In this document: piece after piece, positions 1 to 6,711 of the stretch
Layout: each line of letters begins with the position of its first letter
How positions within the stretch are numbered: the stretch's first letter is position 1
Origin: Comamonadaceae bacterium CG12_big_fil_rev_8_21_14_0_65_59_15
Lineage (GTDB): Bacteria > Pseudomonadota > Gammaproteobacteria > Burkholderiales > Burkholderiaceae_C
DNA length: 64,000 nt
Direction of reading: 5' to 3'
Assembly (NCBI GenBank): GCA_002786915.1
Contig: PCUV01000077.1
Span: forward strand, 1 to 64,000
The notes under the pieces: model-generated
Told to the model about the DNA's origin: nothing
Seen by the model: the letters and a program-made list of their open reading frames with translations, nothing else
Databases searched by the model: none
Made by a program: the position numbers and the translations under genes

Positions 1-1
1 C

Positions 2-106
2 GCCGCAACCGACGTGCCCGATTTCATCTCTGAACTCGACGGCGGCAACTTTGAGCACAAGATGAGCATCGCCCTGAGCGAAGTCGCGGCAGCAGCCCGC
101 AGCTGA
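2..106 (+). CDS. C-terminal end of a phage-type hypothetical protein (partial)
   Basis: An open frame enters from the left edge and ends in TGA at 104-106, giving 34 residues that include DFISELDGG and a SIALSEVAAAA tail. The short acidic and alanine-rich tail resembles small early phage proteins that I recall only loosely, so no function is given. It lies on the same strand as the following run of small genes and probably shares their transcript. The N-terminus is outside the window. Confidence 0.45.
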   Translation, partial: AATDVPDFISELDGGNFEHKMSIALSEVAAAARS

Positions 107-163
107 TGGAAAACGCCCAGATGGTGAGGCTTGACCAGGTGAAACGGGCGCAGGGGTGGCGGC

Positions 164-583
164 ATGAAAACCAAAAAACAAAACACCGCCACAGCTATGC
201 GTCGGCTGTATCAGGCTACATCAGACATTGTGGCGGGCATGCGCAAGGTATACGCAGAAAACGACATGCCCAGCAGCGGTGAGATACGGGTACCGGTGCT
301 GTTTCGTGGCACCGACATGCGCGTGACGATCGAGGCCGGGCAAGGCGTAGCCATGCGCAACGCGGTAGAACACGCACAAATGAGTGCCAGCGACAAGCCG
401 GTTAGCGAACCCGGCCTGAGTGCCCGTGGTGAAGCAATCACGCTGCTGGCTATGTACGCATCCGAGATCAAGGACAACAGCACCGCATCCGGGCGCTTTG
501 TTGACCCCGACGATGAGAAATTTTTTAACCGGGTGGTCAGCGCGATGAAGGCGCTTGATTTTCCAGATAGGACGCCAGCATGA
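164..583 (+). CDS. phage-associated hypothetical protein, 139 aa
   Basis: The ATG follows a purine-rich stretch (GGGGTGGCGGC) that could act as ribosome binding site. The protein is soluble, with a basic N-terminus (MKTKKQ), no cysteines and no membrane segment. I do not recognise the family. Its TGA overlaps the ATG of the next gene (ATGA), the first of a long series of such junctions, so it is probably translated in step with its neighbours. An alternative short frame starting at 106 was not preferred because it has no separate support. Confidence 0.6.
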   Translation: MKTKKQNTATAMRRLYQATSDIVAGMRKVYAENDMPSSGEIRVPVLFRGTDMRVTIEAGQGVAMRNAVEHAQMSASDKPVSEPGLSARGEAITLLAMYASEIKDNSTASGRFVDPDDEKFFNRVVSAMKALDFPDRTPA

Positions 584-804
584 CAAACCTTATCCGACTG
601 CCGCCAACCACCACCATGACCGCAGAGCAAGCGCTGGAATCGGCGCTGGTGGATGCCAAGATTAAGCACCTGCAAGACGTGTTGATCATCGGGTACGACG
701 AAGACGGGGATTTGTTTGTCAGGTCCAGCCGGTTGACGTGTGCTGAGGCATTCTTTCTGGCGAATAAGGCCGCGTGCTGGGCAGAGTCTGGAGGTGAACT
801 GTGA
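580..804 (+). CDS. phage-associated hypothetical protein, 74 aa
   Basis: This small acidic protein starts in the ATGA overlap with the gene before it and ends in a GTGA overlap with the gene after it. It contains a GYDEDGDLFVRSS stretch, which suggests a compact beta-rich fold, and it ends near a helix with one cysteine. I do not recognise a family. The overlaps on both sides are the main reason for calling it real. Confidence 0.55.
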   Translation: MTNLIRLPPTTTMTAEQALESALVDAKIKHLQDVLIIGYDEDGDLFVRSSRLTCAEAFFLANKAACWAESGGEL

Positions 805-1094
805 CCATCACCCTCCCCCGGTCTGACCAGCATGAAGCCACCCGCCATTTGCTTGAATCGCAACCAGATATGTTGCAAGAGATCAAGATGCTTAAAGAAG
901 CGATAAGCCTGGCGTATGGGCATTTATGGCACATCAACACGGAGATGCTTGCGCCGGTGGCGCTGTATCCGCCAGACCAAGCTGCAAGCGCTGCGCGAAA
1001 GTCACTCTTGACTGTTATGACAACAACAGAGAGAAGGAGTGCAATTGATGCGTTTCGTTTGGCAAGGGAAGGAGAAAAAGATGGAGCTAATTGA
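801..1094 (+). CDS. phage-associated hypothetical protein, 97 aa
   Basis: The start is the GTG of a GTGA overlap with the previous stop. The protein is soluble, with a short predicted helical region (HEATRHLLESQPDMLQEIKML) and a charged C-terminus (REGEKDGAN). No known family is evident. Its last 14 nt overlap the start of a 44-codon membrane-peptide gene in another frame, and the ribosome binding site of that peptide lies inside this gene's last codons. Confidence 0.55.
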   Translation: MTITLPRSDQHEATRHLLESQPDMLQEIKMLKEAISLAYGHLWHINTEMLAPVALYPPDQAASAARKSLLTVMTTTERRSAIDAFRLAREGEKDGAN

Positions 1095-1215
1095 CTGCAT
1101 TCTTTTGGTTTCCCTTTCATTTGTTTTTGTAGTCGCAGCAATAGCTACGGTTATTTTTATAACAGAGGACTGTGAGCACTTATTAGCGCGAGGCGAAGGG
1201 CAAGGCCATGAATAA
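1081..1215 (+). CDS. small single-pass membrane peptide, 44 aa
   Basis: A 44-codon frame begins with ATG directly after GGAAGGAGAAAAAG, one of the clearest ribosome binding sites in this cluster. Residues 4-28 are almost wholly hydrophobic and end in VIFIT, giving one membrane helix, followed by a short charged tail (EDCEHLLARGEGQGHE). It overlaps the gene on either side. It could be a phage accessory, spanin-like or inner-membrane peptide; the sequence alone does not decide. Confidence 0.5.
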   Translation: MELIDCILLVSLSFVFVVAAIATVIFITEDCEHLLARGEGQGHE

Positions 1216-1555
1216 CAAGTGGAAGATATTTTCAGTTCAGCAATTTTTCAGCCACGACCCAACGCCAAAAGAAGCTGTTGATTTATGGGGTGCACTAGAG
1301 CAAGCCCAATCTGCAGCAGAGGTGATGGCTATTGAAGAAAACACAATCCGCTGGGAGTTTTATGAAGGTATCCCCAAGCCGGAGTTTAGGAGCATGGTGG
1401 TTGATACTGCTCGTATCTGCCAGCAGCTTGAAAATGAGTCCACGCCGTATCTCTGGGCGTGGATAGATGAAAAAAACGAGCTTGTAGAAGTAAGCGCGTT
1501 TGAGACAACCAGGCATAACGTGCCGCTGTTTAGGCGAAACGGAGAAAAGCAATGA
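1208..1555 (+). CDS. phage-associated hypothetical protein, 115 aa
   Basis: This soluble protein of 115 residues has several tryptophans and an acidic middle part. The start ATG lies 8 nt inside the end of the preceding small membrane peptide, and the stop overlaps the next gene by an ATGA. Base composition is visibly more AT-rich than in the chromosomal genes further right, as expected for acquired DNA. I do not recognise the family. Confidence 0.55.
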   Translation: MNNKWKIFSVQQFFSHDPTPKEAVDLWGALEQAQSAAEVMAIEENTIRWEFYEGIPKPEFRSMVVDTARICQQLENESTPYLWAWIDEKNELVEVSAFETTRHNVPLFRRNGEKQ

Positions 1556-1953
1556 AGCCATACCAAGCAACAACCCCAAAAATCGGCCAACATTGGCCAG
1601 AACAAAATGGCATTTATGCGGGTATTGCCCGTGGATTTTACGGTGAGCCAGACGGCCATATCGTGCTTCTGGACGATATGCCACCAGAAAAGAGAATGAC
1701 CTGGAAGGATGGAATGGCCTGGGCTGCAGGTCTTGGCGACGGTGCGAGACTTCCAAACCGGTTTGAAATGGCGCTAATTGGAGCCAATATCAGCGACACG
1801 ATCAGTCCAGAAGGCTTTTACTGGTCAGCGTCAAAGTATTCAGAGGGTGTCATCTGGAACCATTACTTAAGCCCATCTAACCCTGGCTTTCAAGAATTCT
1901 GGCATAAAAAGAATAAATCTTGTGTTAGGGCTATCAGGAAGTTAGTAGTATGA
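1552..1953 (+). CDS. DUF1566/Lcl-like phage protein, 133 aa
   Basis: The C-terminal half contains LPNRFEMALIG, then EGFYWSASKYS and a final CVRAIRKL. This pattern is typical of the DUF1566 (Lcl C-terminal-like) fold found in many prophage accessory proteins, where a YWSSTEYS-type motif is followed by a closing VRAVR strand. Members are often cell-surface or ligand-binding modules, but no substrate can be named. No signal peptide is visible. It is joined to both neighbours by ATGA overlaps. Confidence 0.6.
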   Translation: MKPYQATTPKIGQHWPEQNGIYAGIARGFYGEPDGHIVLLDDMPPEKRMTWKDGMAWAAGLGDGARLPNRFEMALIGANISDTISPEGFYWSASKYSEGVIWNHYLSPSNPGFQEFWHKKNKSCVRAIRKLVV

Positions 1954-2492
1954 ACAAAAATTTAGAAACAGCTTTTGGTTCGTATATTGAACCATCCGGG
2001 GACGAAGCGATTGAACTTTGCAAAGACAGTGGTTTGAGTGCAAAGCCTGTGGGCTATGTGTATCAAGAGACTGACTCTTTTACTGGACACAAGCACCTTG
2101 TAGGTGCAATTGATAAGCAAACGCTTGCTGTTGGTACGCCTCTTTATGCGCATCCACCAACGCCTGCAAAACCACTTAACGACTTTGATATGCGCGAAGT
2201 GCTTGCGTCAAGCCTGCTGTGCTGGCCTAGGCTAACTGAATCGGAAACGAAAAATTTGATTTGCTTTTTTGAGAATGTTTGCAAATACGATCAGCAAGCA
2301 ATGGAGCTTTGCGAAGTCTGCGGATGGAAAGCAAAGATGGACGGTGAACCGTGTCTTGTTTGCCAAGCGCCACAAATTAATAAGCTTCAAGCGGCTGCCC
2401 AACTGGGGCTAGATGCATTCGACAAAATGATTGGACGTAAGCCTGAATTTGTTGAACAAGCTATAGCAGCGCTAAGGCAGGCACTCAAGTGA
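1950..2492 (+). CDS. phage hypothetical protein with CxxC pairs, 180 aa
   Basis: Residues 30-70 contain GYVYQETDSFTGHKH and VGTPLYAHPPT, a pattern common in phage proteins of unknown function ending in PLYxHP. A pair of CxxC motifs (CEVCGWKAKMDGEPCLVCQ) near residues 122-140 suggests a small zinc ribbon. The last 27 codons and the following start site are repeated 359 bp downstream, and the hexapeptide FTGHKH is also encoded there in a shifted frame. It is joined upstream by ATGA and downstream by GTGA. Confidence 0.6.
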   Translation: MNKNLETAFGSYIEPSGDEAIELCKDSGLSAKPVGYVYQETDSFTGHKHLVGAIDKQTLAVGTPLYAHPPTPAKPLNDFDMREVLASSLLCWPRLTESETKNLICFFENVCKYDQQAMELCEVCGWKAKMDGEPCLVCQAPQINKLQAAAQLGLDAFDKMIGRKPEFVEQAIAALRQALK

Positions 2493-2500
2493 TCACGCTA
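2413..2500 (+). repeat. 88-bp imperfect direct repeat, copy A
   Basis: It begins ATGCATTCGACAAAATGATT and ends TGATCACGCTA, and is matched by copy B at 2772-2859 with scattered substitutions. It covers the end of one gene, the overlapping stop/start junction and the first codons of the next gene. Confidence 0.75.
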
Positions 2501-2587
2501 GAACACACAAGAGAGAAGTGCCTAAATGCGCGGGAATTGCTAGCTGCTTGTGCATCTTCAAAAGGAGCCAATCATGCGGGGAACTGA
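2489..2587 (+). CDS. possible 32-aa peptide in a GTGA overlap
   Basis: GTG at 2489 overlaps the preceding stop exactly as the other genes in this series do. It opens 32 codons beginning V-I-T-L, the same first residues as the 78-aa protein starting at 2848. It is probably a leftover of a duplicated gene start rather than a working gene. Confidence 0.25.
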   Translation: MITLEHTREKCLNARELLAACASSKGANHAGN

Positions 2588-2851
2588 CCGTGGCACATAC
2601 CAACGCATTGCCCAATCGCTCTTGCGACACAATTTAAAACCAAAACCATTTTGTCGCTTCAACGGAGTAAGCCTCGAAGTGGGAACCCAGAGCCTTCACC
2701 GGACACAAGCATCAAGAACGTGGAGGACTTTTTGGAGAATGAAACTGAAACGAATCAAAGGAGAAATGCTAATGCATTCGACAAAATGATTAAAAATAAG
2801 CTTGAATTTGTCGAACAAGCCATAGCAATATTAAAACAGGCGCTCAAATGA
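2574..2851 (+). pseudogene. degenerate partial copy of the 1950-2492 gene
   Basis: The end of this stretch, in the frame that terminates at 2851, encodes AFDKMIKNKLEFVEQAIA and then KQALK, matching the end of the 180-aa protein (AFDKMIGRKPEFVEQAIA, RQALK). The FTGHKH peptide of that protein recurs here in a different frame, so the copy is frameshifted. A good ribosome binding site (AAAGGAG) precedes ATG 2574, but that frame gives an unrelated basic 71-residue product. The tail frame has only a TTG start at 2651. I read it as a truncated, shifted duplicate. Confidence 0.5.
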
Positions 2852-2859
2852 TCACGCTA
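2772..2859 (+). repeat. 88-bp imperfect direct repeat, copy B
   Basis: Second copy of the repeat at 2413-2500, offset 359 bp. It carries the stop/start overlap into the next gene: copy A has GTG where copy B has ATG. Confidence 0.75.
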
Positions 2860-3084
2860 TCAAAAACAGAGAAAGTTCTTGCTGTTGTGCCAACTTATGC
2901 AAGTGGGCCTGGGTGGTCAAACCGCCTTGCCTCGATATATATCGGTGACTTTGCTACAAGTAAATTCCGCGTCGTGTATCTACAACCCGAAGAGCAAAGT
3001 AAAGGCCTCCATACGTTATTTGATATTGGGGCTAAGGCACATGACGCACTAATTAGTGCTGTGGAAACAAAGGTGAAAAAATGA
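2848..3084 (+). CDS. phage-associated hypothetical protein, 78 aa
   Basis: It starts in an ATGA overlap and ends in another. The protein is soluble, with alternating hydrophobic residues in the first half (KVLAVVPTYASG, SIYIGDF) and a helical C-terminus with several lysines. I cannot assign a family. Its first codons lie in the 88-bp repeat, so its start site was duplicated or is the source of the duplicate. Confidence 0.5.
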   Translation: MITLSKTEKVLAVVPTYASGPGWSNRLASIYIGDFATSKFRVVYLQPEEQSKGLHTLFDIGAKAHDALISAVETKVKK

Positions 3085-3299
3085 TCAAACCACCACCACT
3101 ACCAACGCCAACCATTGTTGATGGACGCAGCTTGTACACGTCTGGTGATATGCGCGAGTACGCAAAAAAATACGTTCAAGCAACCATGGTCGCCATTGAT
3201 GTTATTGGTTCGTCCGACATCAATCAAAGTGCAAGCGGGCAGGCTGAAAAGCCCGATGTTGTCAGCGAACTTTTTAAATGTTTCGGGATGAAAAAATGA
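3081..3299 (+). CDS. phage-associated hypothetical protein, 72 aa
   Basis: A small protein with a proline-rich start (MIKPPPLPTPTIVDG) and a helix containing MREYAKKYVQATMVAIDVI. Both ends use ATGA overlaps. I do not recognise it. Proline-led N-termini of this kind occur in small phage proteins of unknown function. Confidence 0.5.
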   Translation: MIKPPPLPTPTIVDGRSLYTSGDMREYAKKYVQATMVAIDVIGSSDINQSASGQAEKPDVVSELFKCFGMKK

Positions 3300-3538
3300 G
3301 AGAACCACCAAAACTTGTAGGGATTGAGTACCTTGTACCCATATTGGGCAAGTCCCTAAAAACACTCAAAAATGATGTGACAGCAAAGCCAGAAACTTTG
3401 CCGCCACGGGCGAACATTCCTGGCCTGCGCAAGCCCATGTTTTTTGAATCCGTGGTGATTGACTGGTTGGAAAGTTTCATGCCAGCAAAGCCAGAACCTG
3501 CAAAGAAGCGCGGCAGACCGTCGAGCGTGGTCGCATGA
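3296..3538 (+). CDS. AlpA/excisionase-like helix-turn-helix protein with AT-hook-like tail
   Basis: The protein has 80 residues from the ATG that overlaps the previous stop. The body (IEYLVPILGKSLKTLKNDV, then PPRANIPGLRKPMFFESVVI and DWLES) follows the layout of small MerR/AlpA-type helix-turn-helix proteins that read a site and then state which residue column is bent (IPGxRKxxF...VxxWL). The tail contains KKRGRPS, an AT-hook-like basic motif. Because it lies three genes from the integrase, it could be the recombination directionality factor or an operon regulator. The upstream ATG at 3278 is less likely. Confidence 0.6.
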   Translation: MREPPKLVGIEYLVPILGKSLKTLKNDVTAKPETLPPRANIPGLRKPMFFESVVIDWLESFMPAKPEPAKKRGRPSSVVA

Positions 3539-3765
3539 GTAGGCTTGGCATCTTAAAAAAGTCGTGGGGCTATGAAAATAGTACGCCTCGCTGCATGTTG
3601 TGCCACCACTATGTTGCAACCTTTTACCGGATGACAAATAACAGCCAGGCTAAGGTTTACAACCACCATTGCAACCTTGGCGGCTTTACCGTTCGTCCAA
3701 ACGGTATTTGCAACAAGTGGCAAGGTCATGACGGAGCCGTTTTGGAGGATGATGACAATGCCTGA
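3535..3765 (+). CDS. Cys/His-rich phage hypothetical protein, 76 aa
   Basis: The protein contains CMLCHHYV near the N-terminus, then HHCNLGG and GICNKW. This spacing could bind one zinc ion. It starts in an ATGA overlap and overlaps the next gene by 8 nt. No family is recognised. Small Cys-rich proteins near phage integrases are often DNA-binding or scaffold factors, which is inference only. Confidence 0.5.
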   Translation: MSRLGILKKSWGYENSTPRCMLCHHYVATFYRMTNNSQAKVYNHHCNLGGFTVRPNGICNKWQGHDGAVLEDDDNA

Positions 3766-4093
3766 TGTATTTTTTAACGGTTGTGTGATAACTGTTGGTG
3801 GCGACTTCAAACCTGGTGACCAAGCGCCAACTGGTTACCTTGATTGGCATGAGTGGGCAGATGTGCAAAGTAAAGCAGGGCTAAAGCAAAAACCTTGTGG
3901 GAGGTGCGGCAAGTGGAGGTTTCCGCAAGAACTTAGCGGCTTCGTTGATAGGACAACCATGCAAAGCAGGAAAGGACAGGTAGTCATTTCCTCTGTCGTG
4001 TGCAATAAATGTTCTACCCTAGCTTGTCCGCCAAATCCGCAGGCACGGGATGGTAGTAACGGTTTAAACTTTTCAAAGAACGATGCCCCGTGA
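3758..4093 (+). CDS. Cys-rich phage hypothetical protein, 111 aa
   Basis: I chose ATG 3758 because it follows TTGGAGGATGATGACA, a good ribosome binding site, and overlaps the previous gene. Two CxxC pairs (CGRCGKW and CNKCST) lie about 35 residues apart, as in HNH-like or zinc-ribbon proteins, but no HNH residues are obvious. Its last 80 nt run into the 3' end of the convergent integrase gene, so the true end of the protein is compressed against the integrase. Confidence 0.5.
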   Translation: MPDVFFNGCVITVGGDFKPGDQAPTGYLDWHEWADVQSKAGLKQKPCGRCGKWRFPQELSGFVDRTTMQSRKGQVVISSVVCNKCSTLACPPNPQARDGSNGLNFSKNDAP

Positions 4094-5033
4094 CAGCCGC
4101 AAGCTCCAGCACGTTTGGCAGCTTCTTACTCATGGCTGTAGCGGCAGTATGTCGGGCATCATGCCCATGCAGATGTTCCAGGCCACAAGCCCGGCGCACA
4201 TCAAGCATGTATTCACCCAGCGTGTTGGCATTGATTGGGATGATCTTGTCATCAGGCTTTTTACCTTTGCACAAAAACGTGATGATGGCCAGCGCCTTAA
4301 TTGATAGTGGGACGTTGCGCATATCACCGTTTTTTGTGTCTGATAGGTGAACAAATTTCAAATCAGGGTAGAAGTCGGCCACTGTTGGCCTGCACAGCTC
4401 ACCCATGCGCATGGCGGTTTCAACTGCCAACAATAGCGCCCACCCCACGTAGTCACGCCCTATGACCGGGCGAACACCCTCCTCCCAATTTGAAGCCTTC
4501 AGGAATTTTTGAATATCGGCATCAGTCCACACCTTATTGCGCGGCTTGTCTGCGCCTTTGAATCGGCTCACCGCATGGCATGGGTTAGCTGCCATGGCCA
4601 TACCCCACTCTTTGATGGCGTGGCTGAAAACAGCGCTGATGGTGTTTAGTTCCCTATGGACGCTTGAATGCTTGACTTGCAGCGCCCGTGCGTCACGCCA
4701 ATCTCGAATGTCACTTGGCGCAATGCGATCAAAGCGCAATCGCATAAATGCCGCGTCACGTATCAGGCGATCCAAAATGTTGACCGCATTCCTGCCTTTC
4801 ATCCCAGTGCCAACTTCGGCCAGGTATCGTTTAAACACGTCCCCGACGGTCGTCACGGCAGCTTGTTTGAGTTGCAGCGCATCGTACTGACTGACACCCA
4901 TTTTTGATTCAGTCTCAGCAGCCCATATTTCAGCATCCTTTTTTCTGTCAAAGGTTTTGCTTTGGGCTTTGAACCCAACACGGCGGATAATGACGCGCCA
5001 GGTCTTGCCTCGGTACTGTGTGATGCTTGCCAT
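4014..5033 (-). CDS. int: tyrosine-type site-specific recombinase (phage integrase)
   Basis: The protein has 339 residues, typical for phage integrases. The N-terminal 60 residues form the Arm/DUF4102-like start (ITQYRGKTWRVIIRR), residues about 60-150 the core-binding SAM-like domain, and the rest the catalytic domain. Catalytic residues are visible: Arg in ETAMRMGEL, Lys in SDTKNGD, HxxR in HDARHTA, His in TGHRS and the nucleophile Tyr in NRYYHP. It reads towards the small phage genes and marks the right end of the element. No tRNA gene is seen beside it, so the attachment site is not identified. Confidence 0.93.
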   Translation of the reverse strand: MASITQYRGKTWRVIIRRVGFKAQSKTFDRKKDAEIWAAETESKMGVSQYDALQLKQAAVTTVGDVFKRYLAEVGTGMKGRNAVNILDRLIRDAAFMRLRFDRIAPSDIRDWRDARALQVKHSSVHRELNTISAVFSHAIKEWGMAMAANPCHAVSRFKGADKPRNKVWTDADIQKFLKASNWEEGVRPVIGRDYVGWALLLAVETAMRMGELCRPTVADFYPDLKFVHLSDTKNGDMRNVPLSIKALAIITFLCKGKKPDDKIIPINANTLGEYMLDVRRACGLEHLHGHDARHTAATAMSKKLPNVLELAAVTGHRSLKSLNRYYHPVPADLADKLG

Positions 5034-5056
5034 GGGCGCATCTTACGACTAAAACC

Positions 5057-5116
5057 TTGCGCAACCTTAACCTATATTTTGCACAAACTGAAATACAATT
5101 GCACAATTATGTACAA
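5057..5116. promoter_or_regulatory. TTGCRCAA iterated sites upstream of integrase
   Basis: TTGCGCAA at 5057-5064 and TTGCACAA at 5079-5086 and 5099-5106 lie 22 and 20 bp apart, with a related TGTACAA at 5110-5116. They sit just upstream of the integrase start and before the TauE-like gene. The spacing of about two helical turns fits arm-type integrase sites or regulator operators. The role is inference. Confidence 0.4.
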
Positions 5117-5219
5117 CCTGGAACCTAAAACCTTTTATTCATGCGGGCTGCAGGCTGTTACCTTATTCACGGTTCAGGATGCCGGTCTGGTGCCACGGCA
5201 GACACCTTTTCCTTACTCC

Positions 5220-6035
5220 ATGTCCTTTGAACCCTCCCTGATTGTTGAACTCGCCCTGCTGGGTCTGGCCACCGGCTTTCTGGCCGGTCTGCTGGGCATT
5301 GGCGGGGGCATGATCATGGTGCCTTTCATCACCGCCATTCTGTCGCACCGGGGCGTGGCCAATGAACTGTCGATCAAGATGGCCATTGCCACGTCCATGG
5401 CCACCATCGTGTTCACGTCAGTGTCCAGCGTACGCGCGCACCACAAATCAGGTGCCATCCGCTGGGACCTGGTGCGCGGGCTGGCGCCGGGCATTGTGCT
5501 GGGGGCGGCGCTGGCCAGCCTGGGCGTCTTTGCCCTGCTCAAAGGGTCGGTGTTGGCGCTGTTTTTTGCCGGGTTCGTCAGTTTTTCCGCCACCCAGATG
5601 TTTCTGGACAAAAAGCCGGCGCCTTCGCGCACCATCCCCGGTACCGCCGGGCTGGTGGGTGCGGGTTCGGTCATCGGGTTTTTGTCCGGAATGGTGGGTG
5701 CTGGGGGAGGTTTCATCAGTGTGCCGTTCATGACCTGGTGCAACGTGGCCATTCACAACGCGGTGGCCACCTCTGCTGCGCTAGGCTTTCCCATTGCATT
5801 GGCCAACGCGGCCGGTTACATCCTGGGGGGGCAACACCTGGCCGACCTGCCACCTTACTCTTTTGGCTACATCTGGCTGCCCGGTTTGGCCGTGATCGCC
5901 AGTTGCAGCGTGCTGACTGCGCCGCTGGGTGCGTCGGTAGCGCACAAGTTGCCAGTGAAAAAACTCAAGCGCGTGTTTGCCAGCATCCTGTACCTGCTAG
6001 CGGCCTACATGCTGTACCGCGCCGTCAGCGCCTGA
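5220..6035 (+). CDS. TauE/SafE family sulfite/sulfonate exporter-like membrane protein
   Basis: The protein has 271 residues from ATG 5220 and eight or so membrane helices. Two glycine-rich repeats, TGFLAGLLGIGGGMIMVPF and SVIGFLSGMVGAGGGFISVPF, are the hallmark duplicated motifs of the TauE/SafE family, which moves sulfur-containing anions or other small acids across the inner membrane. The frame stays open upstream to 4962, but that stretch overlaps the integrase start and is not membrane-like. It is the first chromosomal gene beyond the prophage end. The substrate cannot be told from the sequence. Confidence 0.88.
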   Translation: MSFEPSLIVELALLGLATGFLAGLLGIGGGMIMVPFITAILSHRGVANELSIKMAIATSMATIVFTSVSSVRAHHKSGAIRWDLVRGLAPGIVLGAALASLGVFALLKGSVLALFFAGFVSFSATQMFLDKKPAPSRTIPGTAGLVGAGSVIGFLSGMVGAGGGFISVPFMTWCNVAIHNAVATSAALGFPIALANAAGYILGGQHLADLPPYSFGYIWLPGLAVIASCSVLTAPLGASVAHKLPVKKLKRVFASILYLLAAYMLYRAVSA

Positions 6036-6290
6036 TGTAGTCAGCAGAACCAGGAGCTCCGCCGGGCTTGAAGCAATTTACCGAACCACCCATGCCCAGA
6101 GCATATTCATGATCCTGCGCCAGCCCGTCGCGCTGCAAAGTGACACCGCCATCGTGCGCTCAGCAGGCTGAAACTTTTGTACCGGTCAGATTCAAAGTGC
6201 GTGCGGTAATCCGCAAGACCTCGCCGCCCGGCAGGGCGACTGAGGTCCGGTTTCATTGACTTTGAAGCAAAACTGGCTGTAGCCCTTATC
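6025..6290 (-). pseudogene. decayed gene remnant of unknown function
   Basis: On the minus strand a coherent reading runs VALPGGEVLRITARTLNLTG, then an in-frame TGA, then AHDGGVTLQRDGLAQDHEY and GGSVNCFKPGG, to a stop at 6025-6027. A better continuation upstream (FCFKVNETGP) lies in another frame. One stop and one frameshift make this a remnant. I cannot name the family. The last codons overlap the end of the TauE-like gene. Confidence 0.3.
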
Positions 6291-6607
6291 CATCATGCGC
6301 GGCAAGCTATGAAAATAGTAAAAATTCAGGTATTTTGCTTTTGTCCCCATGCAGTTCCGAAAGCCTTGAGGCGTGGTGATTGGGTCAGGTGACCGGGCTT
6401 TGGGGACATATGCGCGCGCCGACAAAAGCGGGCGTGCTGATGCATCAACCCCGCGTGTGCTTTGCTCCCAAAACCGCATGCGCCTGACCCAGTCGCCGCG
6501 CCGTACGTGGACAGTGCCTGTTTGACGCCGAGGACTGTCTCCCCATGGACGTACGACAAAGGTCACAAGTGGTAACGCCAGCATTTTGCGTTGCCGCCAT
6601 TATTTCC
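6291..6607. other. intergenic stretch without a supported gene
   Basis: Only short frames without recognisable features are seen on either strand. It lies between the decayed gene at 6025-6290 and the repeat at 6608, and may be degraded DNA. Confidence 0.3.
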
Positions 6608-6627
6608 AAAAAGGGTAGCGTCCCCTT
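6608..6627. repeat. half-site of the GGGGACGCTACCC repeat family
   Basis: AAAAAGGGTAGCGTCCCCTT matches one arm of the long palindrome found twice inside pgeF (14232-14270 and 14449-14515). Here it is intergenic and has no partner arm. Confidence 0.65.
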
Positions 6628-6639
6628 ATTCCATTATAC

Positions 6640-6674
6640 AAAAAAGCCGCCACGGCGAACCGGGCTGCTTTTTT
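6640..6674 (-). terminator. hairpin with flanking A and T runs
   Basis: A-run, GCCGCCACGG, CGAA loop, CCGGGCTGC, T-run. The stem has one mismatch and one bulge. It lies 38 bp beyond the stop of the lipoprotein gene and could end its transcript. Confidence 0.5.
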
Positions 6675-6711
6675 GGGAGCAACCAAGACTGGGGCAAGAA
6701 CCCCTTTTTCT

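Noticed and set aside
106-282. Short frame starting in the TGATG at 104-108
   Set aside because: It runs far into the 139-aa gene in another frame and has basic, non-conserved-looking content.
4962-5219. N-terminal extension of the TauE-like protein
   Set aside because: It overlaps the integrase start and is not membrane-like; ATG 5220 gives a normal family start.
5034-5220. tRNA gene as prophage attachment site
   Set aside because: No cloverleaf, TPsiC-like sequence or CCA end is seen next to the integrase.
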